Source of the DNA: Sphingopyxis sp. 113P3
GTDB lineage: Bacteria > Pseudomonadota > Alphaproteobacteria > Sphingomonadales > Sphingomonadaceae
Assembly: GCF_001278035.1 (NCBI RefSeq)
Contig: NZ_CP009452.1
Coordinates: 2,203,501 to 2,267,500, forward strand
DNA: 64,000 nt
Direction of reading: 5' to 3'
Part shown: in pieces, positions 36,933 through 46,746 of the stretch
How the letters are laid out: each line of letters begins with the position of its first letter
How positions within the stretch are numbered: the first letter of the stretch is position 1
Notes under the pieces: generated by a model
The model's database searches: none
The model's input: the letters and a program-made list of their open reading frames with translations, nothing else
What the model was told of the DNA's origin: nothing
Translations under genes and position numbers: made by a program

Positions 36933-38246
36933 ATGCCCGAAACGCCCCCCGAACGCAGTGAGGGGAGCCGGCCAGCGAGCAATTTGCCGCCATTGTCGCT
37001 CCACATTCCCGAGCCGCGCTACCGCCCCGGCGACACGCCCGATTTCGGCGGCATCGAAATCCCCGCGGTCGAAGCGACACCGCGCCCCGGCGAAGCGACC
37101 AAGCCCGATGCGATGCGTGACCTTTGCTACGGGCTCGTGCGGGTTCTCGACTTCGATGGCGCCGCGAAGGGGCCGTGGAACCCCAACCTCGCGCCCGACC
37201 GGCTGCGCTCGATGCTGCGCACGATGATGCTGCTGCGCGCGTTCGACGACCGCATGTTCAGGGCACAGCGCCAAGGCAAGACGAGCTTCTACATGAAGTC
37301 GACCGGCGAAGAGGCGACCTCGGTCGCCTCGACGATGGCGATCGACCGGACCGACATGGTTTTTCCCAGCTATCGTCAGCAGGGGATCCTGATCGCGCGC
37401 GACTATCCGCTGATCCAGATGATGAACCAGATTTATTCCAATCGCGGCGATCATCTGCTCGGACGGCAGTTGCCGATCATGTACTCGGCGCCCGAGCACG
37501 GATTTTTCAGCGTTTCGGGCAATCTCGCCACCCAGTATCCGCAGGCCGTGGGCTGGGCGATGGCGTCGGCATCGAAAGGCGACACCCGCATCGCGACCGC
37601 CTGGTGCGGTGAGGGCTCCTCGGCCGAGGGCGACTTTCATTCAGCGCTCACCTTCGCCACCGTTTATAATGCGCCCGTCATCTTCAACGTCGTCAACAAC
37701 CAGTGGGCGATCTCGAGCTTTTCAGGCTTCGCCGGGGGAGAGCGGACCACCTTCGCGGCGCGTGCCGTCGGCTATGGTATCGCGGGCTTGCGCGTCGATG
37801 GGAATGACCCGCTCGCGGTCTATGCGGCGACCCAGTGGGCGGCGGATCGGGCGCGGACCAATAACGGCCCGACATTGATCGAACATTTCACCTACCGCGC
37901 CGAGGGGCACAGCACCTCCGACGACCCGAGCGCCTATCGCGCGGCACAGGAGGCAAGCGCTTGGCCGTTCGGCGATCCGATCGCGCGGCTACGCCAGCAT
38001 CTCGAGCGGCTCGGCGAATGGGACGCCGAGCGCCACGAGGCGCAGGAAAAGGAGCTCGACGACCTCGTCAAGACGACCCAGAAACAGGCAGAAAAGCTTG
38101 GTATTTTGGGCCATGGTATGCACCAGCCATTCGAAACGATGTTCGAGGACGTGTTCGAGGAGATGCCATGGCACCTCAAGGAACAATGCGCGCAGATGCT
38201 GGCCGAACAGGAAGCGAAGTTCGGACCCGACTGGAAGCCTGAATGA
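36933..38246 (+). CDS. bkdA1: Branched-chain 2-oxoacid dehydrogenase E1 alpha subunit
   Basis: Encodes 437 residues. The N-terminus is Pro-rich. TPP-binding is seen in AWCGEGSSAEGDFHSALTFA followed by NNQWAISSF, and YRAEGHSTSDDPSAYR is the phosphorylation/TPP loop of E1 alpha. Substrates are 2-oxoacids from Val, Leu and Ile; the protein pairs with the beta subunit encoded next and with E2. Confidence 0.9.
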   Translation: MPETPPERSEGSRPASNLPPLSLHIPEPRYRPGDTPDFGGIEIPAVEATPRPGEATKPDAMRDLCYGLVRVLDFDGAAKGPWNPNLAPDRLRSMLRTMMLLRAFDDRMFRAQRQGKTSFYMKSTGEEATSVASTMAIDRTDMVFPSYRQQGILIARDYPLIQMMNQIYSNRGDHLLGRQLPIMYSAPEHGFFSVSGNLATQYPQAVGWAMASASKGDTRIATAWCGEGSSAEGDFHSALTFATVYNAPVIFNVVNNQWAISSFSGFAGGERTTFAARAVGYGIAGLRVDGNDPLAVYAATQWAADRARTNNGPTLIEHFTYRAEGHSTSDDPSAYRAAQEASAWPFGDPIARLRQHLERLGEWDAERHEAQEKELDDLVKTTQKQAEKLGILGHGMHQPFETMFEDVFEEMPWHLKEQCAQMLAEQEAKFGPDWKPE

Positions 38247-39271
38247 TGGCGCACGACACCAAGACCATGAACATGATCGAGGCGATCAACAGCGCGATGG
38301 ACGTCATGCTGGGGCGCGACGACAAGGTCGTCGTGCTGGGCGAGGACGTGGGCTATTTTGGCGGTGTGTTCCGCGCGACCGCGGGGCTGCAGAAGAAGCA
38401 CGGCAAGACGCGCGTGTTCGACACGCCGATCAACGAATGCGGCATCATCGGAGTGGCGGTCGGCATGGGCGCCTATGGGCTGCGCCCGGTGCCCGAGATC
38501 CAATTTGCCGACTATATCTACCCTGGCCTCGACCAGCTCGTGAGCGAGGCGGCGAGGCTGCGCTATCGTTCGGCGAATGACTATATCTGTCCCATGACCG
38601 TGCGCACGCCCTTTGGCGGCGGCATTTTCGGCGGCCAGACGCACAGCCAGTCGCCCGAAAGCATCATGACACATATTTGCGGCGTAAAAACCGTGATCCC
38701 CTCGAACCCCTATGACGCCAAGGGGCTGCTGATCGCCGCGATCGAGGACAATGATCCCGTCGTGTTTCTCGAGCCGAAGCGCATCTACAACGGCCCCTTC
38801 AGCGGCTATTATGACCGCCCCGTCGAGCCGTGGTCCAAGCATGCCGCAAGCGCGGTACCCGAGGGCTATTACCGCATCGACCTTGGCAAGGCTGCGACCG
38901 TGCGCGAGGGTGAGGCGGTGACCGTACTCGCCTATGGCACGATGGTTCATGTGGCCAAGACGATCATCGAGGAAATGGGCGTCGACGCTGAAATCCTCGA
39001 TCTGCGCACCTTGCTGCCGCTCGACGTCGAGGCGATCGAGGCGTCGGTGAAGAAGACCGGCCGCTGCCTCATTATTCACGAAGCGACACGGACCTCGGGC
39101 TTTGGCGCCGAACTTGCCGCTTTGGTGCAGGAACGCTGTTTCTATCACCTTGAAGCCCCGGTCGAGCGCGTCACGGGCTTCGACACGCCCTACCCGCACA
39201 GCCTCGAATGGGCCTATTTCCCCGGCCCCGTTCGTATCGCAACGGCGCTGACCAAGATTTTGAAGGACTGA
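38243..39271 (+). CDS. bkdA2: Branched-chain 2-oxoacid dehydrogenase E1 beta subunit
   Basis: Encodes 342 residues (ATG 38243, or ATG 38246 giving MAHDTKTMNMIEAINSAMDV). Conserved GEDVGYFGGVFRAT, FDTPINECGIIGVAVGMGAY, EIQFADYIYPGLDQL and the C-terminal DLRTLLPLD. Overlaps the alpha subunit stop. Completes the E1 heterotetramer. Confidence 0.9.
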   Translation: MMAHDTKTMNMIEAINSAMDVMLGRDDKVVVLGEDVGYFGGVFRATAGLQKKHGKTRVFDTPINECGIIGVAVGMGAYGLRPVPEIQFADYIYPGLDQLVSEAARLRYRSANDYICPMTVRTPFGGGIFGGQTHSQSPESIMTHICGVKTVIPSNPYDAKGLLIAAIEDNDPVVFLEPKRIYNGPFSGYYDRPVEPWSKHAASAVPEGYYRIDLGKAATVREGEAVTVLAYGTMVHVAKTIIEEMGVDAEILDLRTLLPLDVEAIEASVKKTGRCLIIHEATRTSGFGAELAALVQERCFYHLEAPVERVTGFDTPYPHSLEWAYFPGPVRIATALTKILKD

Positions 39272-39275
39272 CGTC

Positions 39276-40571
39276 ATGGCCCGCTACTCATTCCGTCTGC
39301 CCGACATCGGTGAAGGCATTGCCGAGGCCGAGATTGTCGCCTGGCACGTGCGTGTCGGCGATCGCATCGAGGAAGATGCCCAGCTTGCGGACATGATGAC
39401 CGACAAGGCGACCGTCGAAATGGAGTCGCCGGTGTCGGGAACGGTAGTCGAAATTGCGGGCGAGGTCGGCGATCTCATTGCAATCGGATCGACGCTCGCG
39501 GTGATCGAGACCGACGGCGAGGTGGACGAGGTCCCCGACGAGGAAGCGCAAGAGGTTGCTGCGCAAACGCCGGGCGCGGAAGAGGTGTCCGAGGCCGAGG
39601 TTGCAAAGGCCGCGCCCGAGCCGGTGCGCGCCGAGCCTGCCGAAAAGCCCGCCCAGGCGCCTCGAGAGACGGACACGGTCGCACCCTCCCCAAAGAGCGC
39701 AGGACAGGAAAAGCCGGTGCTTGCATCCCCCGCGGTTCGCGCGCGTGCCAGGGATTTGGGCATCGACCTGTCGCAGGTTCACAGCGAGGGCGAACGCATC
39801 CGACACTCGGACCTCGATGCATTCCTGCGCTACAATAGCGGCGAGGGCTATCACGCGCCGGGCGCGAGCCGTGCGCGGGCTGACGAGCCGGTCAAGGTTA
39901 TCGGGATGCGCCGCAAGATCGCGGAGAATATGGCGGCATCGAAGCGCGCGATCCCCCATTTCACCTATGTCGAGGAAATGGACGTGACGGCGCTCGAAGA
40001 GATGCGTGCCGATCTCAACGCCAATCGCGGCCAGCGTCCCAAGCTGACCATGCTGCCCTTCCTCATTGTTGCCATTTGCCGCACGATCCCGCAGTTTCCG
40101 ATGATCAATGCGCGCTACGATGACGAGGCGGGCGTGGTGACGCGCCACGGCGCGGTGCACCTTGGCATGGCAACGCAGACCGATGCCGGGCTCATGGTGC
40201 CCGTGATCCGCGACGCGCAGGACAAGAATGTCTGGCAGCTTGCAGCCGAGATCAGCCGCCTTGCCGAAGCGGCGCGCAGCGGCAAGGTGAGGTCCGCGGA
40301 ACTGACGGGCGGAACGCTCACCGTGACCTCGCTCGGCCCGCTCGGCGGCATCGCGACAACGCCGGTCATCAACCGGCCGGAGGTGGCGATCATCGGCCCC
40401 AACAAGATCGTCGAACGCCCGGTTTTCGACGGTGACGACATCCGCCGCGCCAAGCTGATGAACCTGTCGATCAGCTGCGATCACCGCGTCGTCGATGGCT
40501 GGGACGCTGCAAGCTATGTGCAGGCGCTCAAGAAGCTCATCGAAACGCCGGTTCTCCTGTTCGCTGAGTGA
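39276..40571 (+). CDS. bkdB: Branched-chain 2-oxoacid dehydrogenase E2 component
   Basis: Encodes 431 residues: one N-terminal lipoyl domain (DKATVEMESPVSGTV, lipoylated Lys), an Ala/Glu/Pro linker, a peripheral subunit-binding domain (SPAVRARARDLGIDLSQV), and the catalytic core with ISCDHRVVDGWDAASYVQAL. It transfers the acyl group to CoA. No E3 gene follows, so the dihydrolipoamide dehydrogenase must come from elsewhere. A weak hairpin (GGGGC-TATC-GCCCC, near 40588-40601) lies beyond the stop. Confidence 0.92.
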   Translation: MARYSFRLPDIGEGIAEAEIVAWHVRVGDRIEEDAQLADMMTDKATVEMESPVSGTVVEIAGEVGDLIAIGSTLAVIETDGEVDEVPDEEAQEVAAQTPGAEEVSEAEVAKAAPEPVRAEPAEKPAQAPRETDTVAPSPKSAGQEKPVLASPAVRARARDLGIDLSQVHSEGERIRHSDLDAFLRYNSGEGYHAPGASRARADEPVKVIGMRRKIAENMAASKRAIPHFTYVEEMDVTALEEMRADLNANRGQRPKLTMLPFLIVAICRTIPQFPMINARYDDEAGVVTRHGAVHLGMATQTDAGLMVPVIRDAQDKNVWQLAAEISRLAEAARSGKVRSAELTGGTLTVTSLGPLGGIATTPVINRPEVAIIGPNKIVERPVFDGDDIRRAKLMNLSISCDHRVVDGWDAASYVQALKKLIETPVLLFAE

Positions 40572-40611
40572 TGGAAGGGTGAGGCGAGGGGCTATCGCCC
40601 CGCGCGCGTCT

Positions 40612-41070
40612 TTAGCGGACCACGCCGCGGAACATCAGCTTGCCCGAGGCCCCCGCCGGAATCGGCTTTTGAATCGCCCAGCGAAGATGCGTGACGTCGG
40701 CGGGCTGCGCAGGGCGGCGCGTACCGTCAGCAAGCGCGACAGTCATTTCGCCAAGCCGGCCCCACGTGCGTCCGCCATCGACGGAGACGAGGGCGGTGTT
40801 GTCGCCGGCATCAGCGTATCGCACCGCCGCGGGAAGGGGATTGGTGATGACGAAGCGGTCCGCCGCGCGCTCACTGGCGTTACGATAGTTGAGCACGAAC
40901 ACCAGCCTGTCGCCGGGAACGACGGCCTTTGGTTCTTCGAGCCGAATGCGCGTCCTTCCAGCGCCGTCCCTTGTCACGCGCTCGACGAATATATTGTTAT
41001 CGAGCGCGATCTGGTCCGCAGCCAGCGCCTCCGCTGGCGCGAGCGCCGCGAAGGCAAGGAGGGCGGCCAT
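40612..41070 (-). CDS. Exported DUF11-like protein
   Basis: From ATG 41070 (MAALLAFAALAPAEALAADQ), a signal peptide; upstream codons back to GTG 41190 would give an unlikely 57-residue leader. The mature part has a DUF11-like repeat (GDRLVFVLNYRNASERAADR, FVITNPLPAAVRYADA), as in surface-protein repeats. Function unknown. Convergent with bkdB. Confidence 0.7.
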   Translation of the reverse strand: MAALLAFAALAPAEALAADQIALDNNIFVERVTRDGAGRTRIRLEEPKAVVPGDRLVFVLNYRNASERAADRFVITNPLPAAVRYADAGDNTALVSVDGGRTWGRLGEMTVALADGTRRPAQPADVTHLRWAIQKPIPAGASGKLMFRGVVR

Positions 41071-41333
41071 CCGCACGACGAGCGCGCGAGGCGGCAGGGA
41101 AGGGGCGAGGGCGTGCGTCCGGCTCGCGCCGGCGGCGCGCACGAAAGGCAGGAAGGCTGGAATGATCGCGTCTCCGATGGCTGATCCCACGGGATGTCCT
41201 GGAACCGAAACGGTAATTTATGGTTAACATCGCGGTTACTTTGTTGGCCGGTTCTGCTGCCCCGTTTGGCACCCGGCTGGCGCGGCGAGCAAAGCTCGCG
41301 TAAGAAGAGGCGATTGACCGGGAGACAGGCAAG

Positions 41334-42533
41334 GTGGCGGACGACGGGGGGAAAAGGGAGGCTCGCGGCCCTCGCGCCAATCCCCTGCATCAGATCGAAG
41401 TCGACGACCTTCGGCGCGACCGCCTTCTCGCGGCCTTGACGCTGATTATCGGGGCCGCCTTTTGCCTCGGCCTTCCTTTCGCGCTTCAGGCGGGCGCAGA
41501 GTTCTTCTTGCCTTTGACCGCAGCGATCGTGATCGCGATCGCGCTCGTTCCGGTGCTCGAGTGGCTCGAGCGGCGCGGTGTGCCGTCCGCGCTCGCGTCC
41601 TTTCTGTCGCTTGCGGCCTTCTTGCTCGGGATCAACGCGGCGCTCGCAATCATCGTCGTGCCCGCGACCGGATGGTTCACGCGGCTCCCCGAGTCGATTC
41701 CGCGTATCCAGAGCAATCTCGCGCCGCTCATCGACTTTTATTCCACCCTCCAGAAATTCGTCGATCGGACGCTCGCTTCGGTGGCCTCGGGGAGTGAGGC
41801 GACCGCGCAGGCGATGGCGGCAACCGCGCCGACCTCAGTCGTCGACTATTTCATCTCGGCGGCGCCTGCTGCGGCGATCCAGCTCTTCTTCGCTGTCCTT
41901 GTGGTCTTCTTCTTTCTCGCGGGCTGGACGAGGCTGCGCAAAGGGACGATTCGCCGCCGCGGCAGCTTTGACGGTGCGATGCAGACTGCACGGGTCATCC
42001 AGAACGTGGTCGATGCGACCGCCGATTATCTGGCGACCATCTCGATGATCAACGCGCTTCTGGGGCTCATCGTGTCGCTCTTGCTGTGGGCGCTTGGCAT
42101 GCCGTCGCCCTTCATGTGGGGCGGCATCGTCGCGATTTGCAACTTCGTGCCGTATCTCGGGCCTATTGTCGCGGCAATTCTGCTCGCGCTTGGCGGCCTC
42201 ATGACTTTTGATGTGGTTGGATTTGCGCTGCTGCCTGCCCTGATCTTCATCGGCGTCCATCTCGTCGAGGCGAATCTGATCACCCCGCTGGTTCTCGGCC
42301 GACGACTGACCGTCAATCCGCTGCTGATTCTCGTGTCGCTGAGCTTCTGGGGTTGGGTGTGGGGCACCCCCGGGGCCCTTCTTGCCGTGCCGCTGCTGCT
42401 CATCCTCCAGACGATCCTGCACTCGACCGGAACGCCCGATTTCGCAGGATTCCTTTTCGAACGCGGCACGCTGACAACTGCCGACGAGATGCGCGCGCGT
42501 TTAAATCGCGACAAGACCGAAAGCGACGGTTGA
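41334..42533 (+). CDS. AI-2E family (PerM-like) membrane transporter
   Basis: Encodes 399 residues from GTG 41334. Six to eight membrane segments, including AALTLIIGAAFCLGLPFALQ and FLPLTAAIVIAIALVPVLEW, and the C-terminal PSPFMWGGIVAICNFVPYLG followed by VPLLLILQTILHS. The family exports small molecules or ions; the substrate is not deducible. Confidence 0.85.
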   Translation: MADDGGKREARGPRANPLHQIEVDDLRRDRLLAALTLIIGAAFCLGLPFALQAGAEFFLPLTAAIVIAIALVPVLEWLERRGVPSALASFLSLAAFLLGINAALAIIVVPATGWFTRLPESIPRIQSNLAPLIDFYSTLQKFVDRTLASVASGSEATAQAMAATAPTSVVDYFISAAPAAAIQLFFAVLVVFFFLAGWTRLRKGTIRRRGSFDGAMQTARVIQNVVDATADYLATISMINALLGLIVSLLLWALGMPSPFMWGGIVAICNFVPYLGPIVAAILLALGGLMTFDVVGFALLPALIFIGVHLVEANLITPLVLGRRLTVNPLLILVSLSFWGWVWGTPGALLAVPLLLILQTILHSTGTPDFAGFLFERGTLTTADEMRARLNRDKTESDG

Positions 42534-42576
42534 CAGGCCGCGACGCGGCGCATATTGGCGCGGCTCCCAAGCACAC

Positions 42577-42653
42577 GCGGGTGTAGCTCAGTTGGTTAGA
42601 GTGCCGGCCTGTCACGCCGGAGGTCGCGGGTTCGAGCCCCGTCACTCGCGCCA
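42577..42653 (+). tRNA. tRNA-Asp(GTC)
   Basis: Acceptor GCGGGTG/CACTCGC, D arm GCTCAGTTGGTTAGAGT, anticodon loop CTGTCAC with GTC, T arm GCGGGTTCGAGCCCCGT, and encoded CCA. Complete at 77 bases. Confidence 0.95.
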
Positions 42654-42735
42654 TTTCTTGTCCCTCTGGACGAAATGGCAACCGCAGCTTGGGAAGCTCA
42701 TGTCATGCGGCAAGGCCCCGCGCGGGCGCGGCTCC

Positions 42736-42969
42736 TTAGCTGCGCCAGCGCCCCAGTTCCATCCAGCGCAGCAAGGGTTTCAGCGGCAGGATCCAGACGA
42801 TACCCGCCGCGAGATAGAAGATCGCCTGGACAAGGATCGGCCAGGCGCCGACCCACGGCGACAGGCTGACGATGAGGACGGCCCAGACCGCGATCAGCAG
42901 CAGGATCAGGAAAATGCCCGCTGGCTTGCGCCAGCTTGGCTGCTCAGGACTGGCGGGATCTTCACTCAC
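42736..42969 (-). CDS. DUF2842 family membrane protein
   Basis: Encodes 77 residues with two membrane helices (GIFLILLLIAVWAVLIVSLS and WPILVQAIFYLAAGIVWILP), starting MSEDPASPEQ. Matches DUF2842, a small alphaproteobacterial membrane protein of unknown role. It overlaps fthC by ATGA. Confidence 0.85.
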   Translation of the reverse strand: MSEDPASPEQPSWRKPAGIFLILLLIAVWAVLIVSLSPWVGAWPILVQAIFYLAAGIVWILPLKPLLRWMELGRWRS

Positions 42970-43547
42970 AAGCGGTCTCCACAGACGATAAATTCCTGCT
43001 CTGTCAGCACGGCGTCGAGCCGCGCGTCGGTCGATTCGGCAGGTATGGCATCGACTTCCTGCACCGACCAGCCGACGCCGATACGAAGGATGTGGGGATG
43101 CGTGGCGAAATAGCGGTCATAATGCCCCCCGCCCTGGCCGAGCCGGCCCCCGGTCCGGTCGAAGCCGAGAAGCGGGCAGAGAATGAGCGCGGGCTCGACA
43201 GGGCGCCCTTCGTCAGCAGGCTGATGCGTGCTCCACGGCCCCTTCGCCAGCGCCTCACCTGGAGCCCAGCGCCGAAATTCCATGGTCTCGCTACGCTCGC
43301 GATGGAAGGGAAGAGCCAGGGGATAGCCTGCGAGCGCCGGGAGGACATCGGGCTCATCGCCCCAGGCGACATAGGCCGCGACCGGATCGCGTCTCGCGAT
43401 GAGGTGGGTGAGCAGCTGGGGGATGGTACGGAAGGCAGCGAGACCCGCCATGCCATCCAGATTTGCCGTAAAATGCCGGCGGCGAAAGCGGAGCCGTTCG
43501 CGCAGAGCCTGCTTTTGCCGGACAGGGTCGGCGGGGATGTCGGTCAT
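42966..43547 (-). CDS. fthC: 5-formyltetrahydrofolate cyclo-ligase
   Basis: Encodes 193 residues starting MTDIPADPVRQKQALRERLR. The signature GGRLGQGGGHYDRYFA near 130-145 is the ATP/folate-binding loop. It converts 5-formyl-THF to methenyl-THF. The zapA-6S RNA-fthC neighbourhood matches the one in many proteobacteria. Confidence 0.92.
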   Translation of the reverse strand: MTDIPADPVRQKQALRERLRFRRRHFTANLDGMAGLAAFRTIPQLLTHLIARRDPVAAYVAWGDEPDVLPALAGYPLALPFHRERSETMEFRRWAPGEALAKGPWSTHQPADEGRPVEPALILCPLLGFDRTGGRLGQGGGHYDRYFATHPHILRIGVGWSVQEVDAIPAESTDARLDAVLTEQEFIVCGDRL

Positions 43548-43570
43548 CGCCGTTCCTGGCTCTTTCTATC

Positions 43571-43741
43571 GGCGGGTTGGCGGGACCGCCATGGTCGTTT
43601 GCCGGAAAATCCTCTGACGCCAGTAACGTCAGGTGGGGGCCATATACGTCGGGCCAGGGCCCGGGCAGGGACAGCTCCCTTGGATGATGTATCGCCTCAG
43701 GGATATTCGCAGCGGCTCGTGCCGGGCAGTGCCCGCCGCCC
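43571..43741 (-). ncRNA. ssrS: Probable 6S RNA (ssrS)
   Basis: The 221-base gap between zapA and fthC on the minus strand has TAAATA (near 43745-43750) as a -10 followed by GGGGGCGGCGGG, and its end pairs GGCGGG with CCCGCC as the closing stem; an internal GGGAGCTGTCCC and a GCGATAC element are typical of an alphaproteobacterial 6S. The gene order zapA-ssrS-fthC supports it. Ends are approximate. Confidence 0.7.
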
Positions 43742-43768
43742 CCTATTTAGGGACGCGCGGGCGGCGCC

Positions 43769-44257
43769 TCAAGGGATTTGCTCGACTTTCGTCGCAAGCG
43801 CCTCGATCCGGTCCGCAATCTCGATCAGCGCGCGGTCGTGACGCCCGGAGGGCGGGGTGGGGACGACTGGCGCGCCCTGGCGCAGCTTTTCGAGTTCGGC
43901 AAGGGCGGCCGCCTCCCGCTCGGCAGCGGCGCGCGCTTCGGCCAGTGCCTCCGTCTCGCGTAGCTGTGCGGCCTTAAGTTCATCCTTCGCTGCCGCCTCG
44001 CGGCTTTCGGCTAGCGCAACCGCTGCGCGAAGCGAATCGGTCTGGGGCGTCGCCTTTTCGACCTTGCCCCGCGCCTCCTGCGTTTCGTCGGCGAGCATGA
44101 GCGCCGCGAAGAGAAGCTGGCGAACCTCGGTTCCGCCCTGTACGCTACGCGCCTTCTCGTCGATGACGGCAGCGAGCTGGCGGAGCCGATCCTCCTGTCC
44201 GTCGGCGCAATGAACGTCATAGGCGCGCCCGGCAATGCTCAGGCGGACGTCAGCCAT
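43769..44257 (-). CDS. zapA: Cell division protein ZapA
   Basis: Encodes 162 residues starting MADVRLSIAGRAYDVHCADG, the conserved ZapA N-terminus (R-x-x-I-x-G-x-x-Y-x), then a coiled coil (EKATPQTDSLRAAVALAESR). The long coiled C-terminus is longer than E. coli ZapA (about 109). It bundles FtsZ. Confidence 0.88.
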   Translation of the reverse strand: MADVRLSIAGRAYDVHCADGQEDRLRQLAAVIDEKARSVQGGTEVRQLLFAALMLADETQEARGKVEKATPQTDSLRAAVALAESREAAAKDELKAAQLRETEALAEARAAAEREAAALAELEKLRQGAPVVPTPPSGRHDRALIEIADRIEALATKVEQIP

Positions 44258-44456
44258 GCTTCGCCTCCGCGATCAGCCGGTCGAGTTCACCGATAACCGC
44301 CGCGACCTCGGCCTTCAGCGCAGAGGATTCCGGGGGCGAGGCTGGTGCCAAGGGGGCAGGCCGCGCGGCCCGCTCGGCCAGCGCCTTCTCGATCCGGCTC
44401 AGCGCCCGTTCGATGCGGCCGATGGCGAGGCTGGATTCGTCGAGATCGAGTTCCAT
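44250..44456 (-). CDS. Small coiled-coil protein upstream of zapA
   Basis: Encodes 68 residues from ATG 44456 (MELDLDESSLAIGRIERALS), one long helix with a Pro-rich break. Overlaps zapA by eight bases. Such small proteins precede zapA in related genomes; it may be a division accessory. The 285-base gap beyond it to tkt shows only TTGACT (44675-44680) as a partial promoter. Confidence 0.6.
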   Translation of the reverse strand: MELDLDESSLAIGRIERALSRIEKALAERAARPAPLAPASPPESSALKAEVAAVIGELDRLIAEAKHG

Positions 44457-44741
44457 GGGCGAAGACGTAGCAGCGGCGCCCGGCGGGCGCAATTGCCGAG
44501 CCGGCCTGGCAGGGGCAATCGCTTCTTGCCAAGGGGACTTGGCTTGGACGTGCTGGGCTGATTCAGCGTAGCTCCCCTCAGGAAGGGGCATTTGATGGTG
44601 GGGACTGCGTCGCTGCTGCAGAACGCGGTCGGGGCGCGAAACCAGCTTTTTGCGGGATTTCTTGCCATGGGCGGTTGACTCCTGCCCGCCGCGCCGCAAA
44701 GGGCAGTCGCGCACGCCAGCCCAGCCATTTCCGGGGGACGA

Positions 44742-46709
44742 ATGACACTGCCCGAACGCCAGCTCGCCAACGCCATCCGCGCGCTTGCGATGGATGCCGT
44801 ACAAGCCGCGAACAGCGGTCATCCGGGAATGCCGATGGGCATGGCCGACGTCGCGACCATACTCTATTCCGACTATCTGAAGTTCGATCCCGCCGACCCG
44901 GCGTGGCCCGATCGGGACCGATTCGTTCTGTCTGCAGGGCATGGCTCGATGCTCGCCTATGCGACCCTTCACCTTGCAGGCTATGAGCACCCGACGATCG
45001 AAGAAATCCGTGGATTTCGCCAGATTGGCAGCCCCTGCGCGGGGCACCCGGAGAATTTCGAGCTCGCCGGCGTTGAAACGACAACCGGGCCGCTGGGGCA
45101 GGGGCTTGCGACTGCGGTCGGCATGGCGATGGCCGAGCGGCACCTCAACGCGATCTATGGCGACGCGCTGGTCGATCACCGTACCTTTGTGATCGCGGGC
45201 GACGGTTGCTTGATGGAAGGGATCAACCATGAGGCCATTGGCCTCGCGGGGCATCTGCAACTTTCGCGGCTGGTCGTGCTGTGGGACGACAATAAGATCA
45301 CCATCGACGGATCGACGGATCTCTCGACGAGCGAGGACGTCAAGGCGCGCTACGCGGCCACCGGTTGGCACGTCGAGGCGTGCGACGGGCACGACCCCGC
45401 CGATATCCGCCGGGCGATCGACGCCGCGCTTGCGGACCCGCGGCCGTCGCTGATCGCGTGCAAGACGATCATTGGCTTTGGCGCGCCGAACAAGCAGGGC
45501 ACGTCAGCGACGCACGGCGCTGCGCTCGGCGCCGACGAAGTCGCGGCAGCGCGCGAGACGCTCGGCTGGAGCGCAGAGCCCTTCGTGATTCCCGACGATA
45601 TTGCCGCCGCCTGGAAAGGCTTCGGCGACAGGGGCAAGGCGCTTCATGCTGCGTGGAAGGACCGCCTTGCAACGAGTGAAAAGAAAAAGGATTTTGAGGC
45701 GCGAATTGCAGGCAAGGTAACGCCAGGGCCGGCCTTCCAGGCCTATCTCGACGGGCTCGTCGCCGAGCCGCCGAAGGTTGCGACCCGCAAGGCGTCGGAA
45801 AATACGCTGAGCGCCCTCACCGCCGACATCGCGGCGCTCGTGGGGGGAAGCGCTGACCTTACGGGTTCGAACAATACGAAAACGTCTTCGACCAAGCCGT
45901 TGACAAGAAACGACTATTCTGGACGCTACGTCTATTATGGCATTCGCGAATTCGGCATGGCCGCGGCCATGAACGGCATGGCCCTGCACGGCGGCATCAT
46001 CCCCTACGGCGGGACATTCCTGGTCTTCTCGGACTATTGCCGCGGCGCCATCCGCTTGTCGGCGCTTCAGCGTCAGCGCGTCATATATGTCATGACGCAT
46101 GACAGCATCGGACTGGGCGAGGACGGGCCGACGCACCAGCCGATCGAGCATCTCCAGTCGCTGCGGGCGATGCCGAACCTCGTCGTCATGCGTCCCGCCG
46201 ATGCCATTGAAACCGCCGAGTGCTGGGCGCTCGCGCTGGCGCAGGAGGATCGTCCGACCCTGCTCGCGCTGACGCGCCAGAACCTGCCGCCACTGCGCCA
46301 TGACGTCACGGAAAATCTTTGCGCAAAAGGTGCTTATCGTCTTCGCGATGCCAAGGCCGCGCGCAAGGTCGTCCTTGTTGCAACAGGCTCCGAGGTGGCG
46401 CTCGCAATCGAGGTCGCTGACCAGCTCGAGGCGGCGGGGCAGGGTGCCGACGTCGTCTCGATGGTGTCGTGCGAGCTGTTCGACGAGCAGGACGCGGCCT
46501 ATCAAGCCGATATTCTGCCCGAGGACATGCTGATCGTGTCGATCGAGGCAGGGACCACCTTCGGATGGGAACGCTATACCGGACGTCGCGGCCTGCGCTT
46601 CGGTATCGACAGCTTCGGAGCGTCGGCGCCGATTGAAGACCTATTCAAGCATTTCGGCCTTACTGCCGATGCTATCGCTCCCCAAATCCTGACCCGGCTG
46701 GGCCAGTAA
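44742..46709 (+). CDS. tkt: Transketolase
   Basis: Encodes 655 residues starting [23 protein letters not shown]-binding [39 protein letters not shown] in the pyrimidine domain; a C-terminal transketolase domain. It moves two-carbon units in the pentose phosphate pathway. First gene of a rightward central carbon cluster. Confidence 0.95.
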   Translation: MTLPERQLANAIRALAMDAVQAANSGHPGMPMGMADVATILYSDYLKFDPADPAWPDRDRFVLSAGHGSMLAYATLHLAGYEHPTIEEIRGFRQIGSPCAGHPENFELAGVETTTGPLGQGLATAVGMAMAERHLNAIYGDALVDHRTFVIAGDGCLMEGINHEAIGLAGHLQLSRLVVLWDDNKITIDGSTDLSTSEDVKARYAATGWHVEACDGHDPADIRRAIDAALADPRPSLIACKTIIGFGAPNKQGTSATHGAALGADEVAAARETLGWSAEPFVIPDDIAAAWKGFGDRGKALHAAWKDRLATSEKKKDFEARIAGKVTPGPAFQAYLDGLVAEPPKVATRKASENTLSALTADIAALVGGSADLTGSNNTKTSSTKPLTRNDYSGRYVYYGIREFGMAAAMNGMALHGGIIPYGGTFLVFSDYCRGAIRLSALQRQRVIYVMTHDSIGLGEDGPTHQPIEHLQSLRAMPNLVVMRPADAIETAECWALALAQEDRPTLLALTRQNLPPLRHDVTENLCAKGAYRLRDAKAARKVVLVATGSEVALAIEVADQLEAAGQGADVVSMVSCELFDEQDAAYQADILPEDMLIVSIEAGTTFGWERYTGRRGLRFGIDSFGASAPIEDLFKHFGLTADAIAPQILTRLGQ

Positions 46710-46746
46710 GGACCCCGCCGCTCCCACGCAGAAAGGACGTTTCGTC

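Noticed and set aside
41071..41190. Longer start (GTG 41190) of the DUF11-like protein
   Set aside because: It would put 40 residues before the signal peptide hydrophobic core; ATG 41070 gives a normal leader, although AGGA precedes the GTG, so doubt remains.
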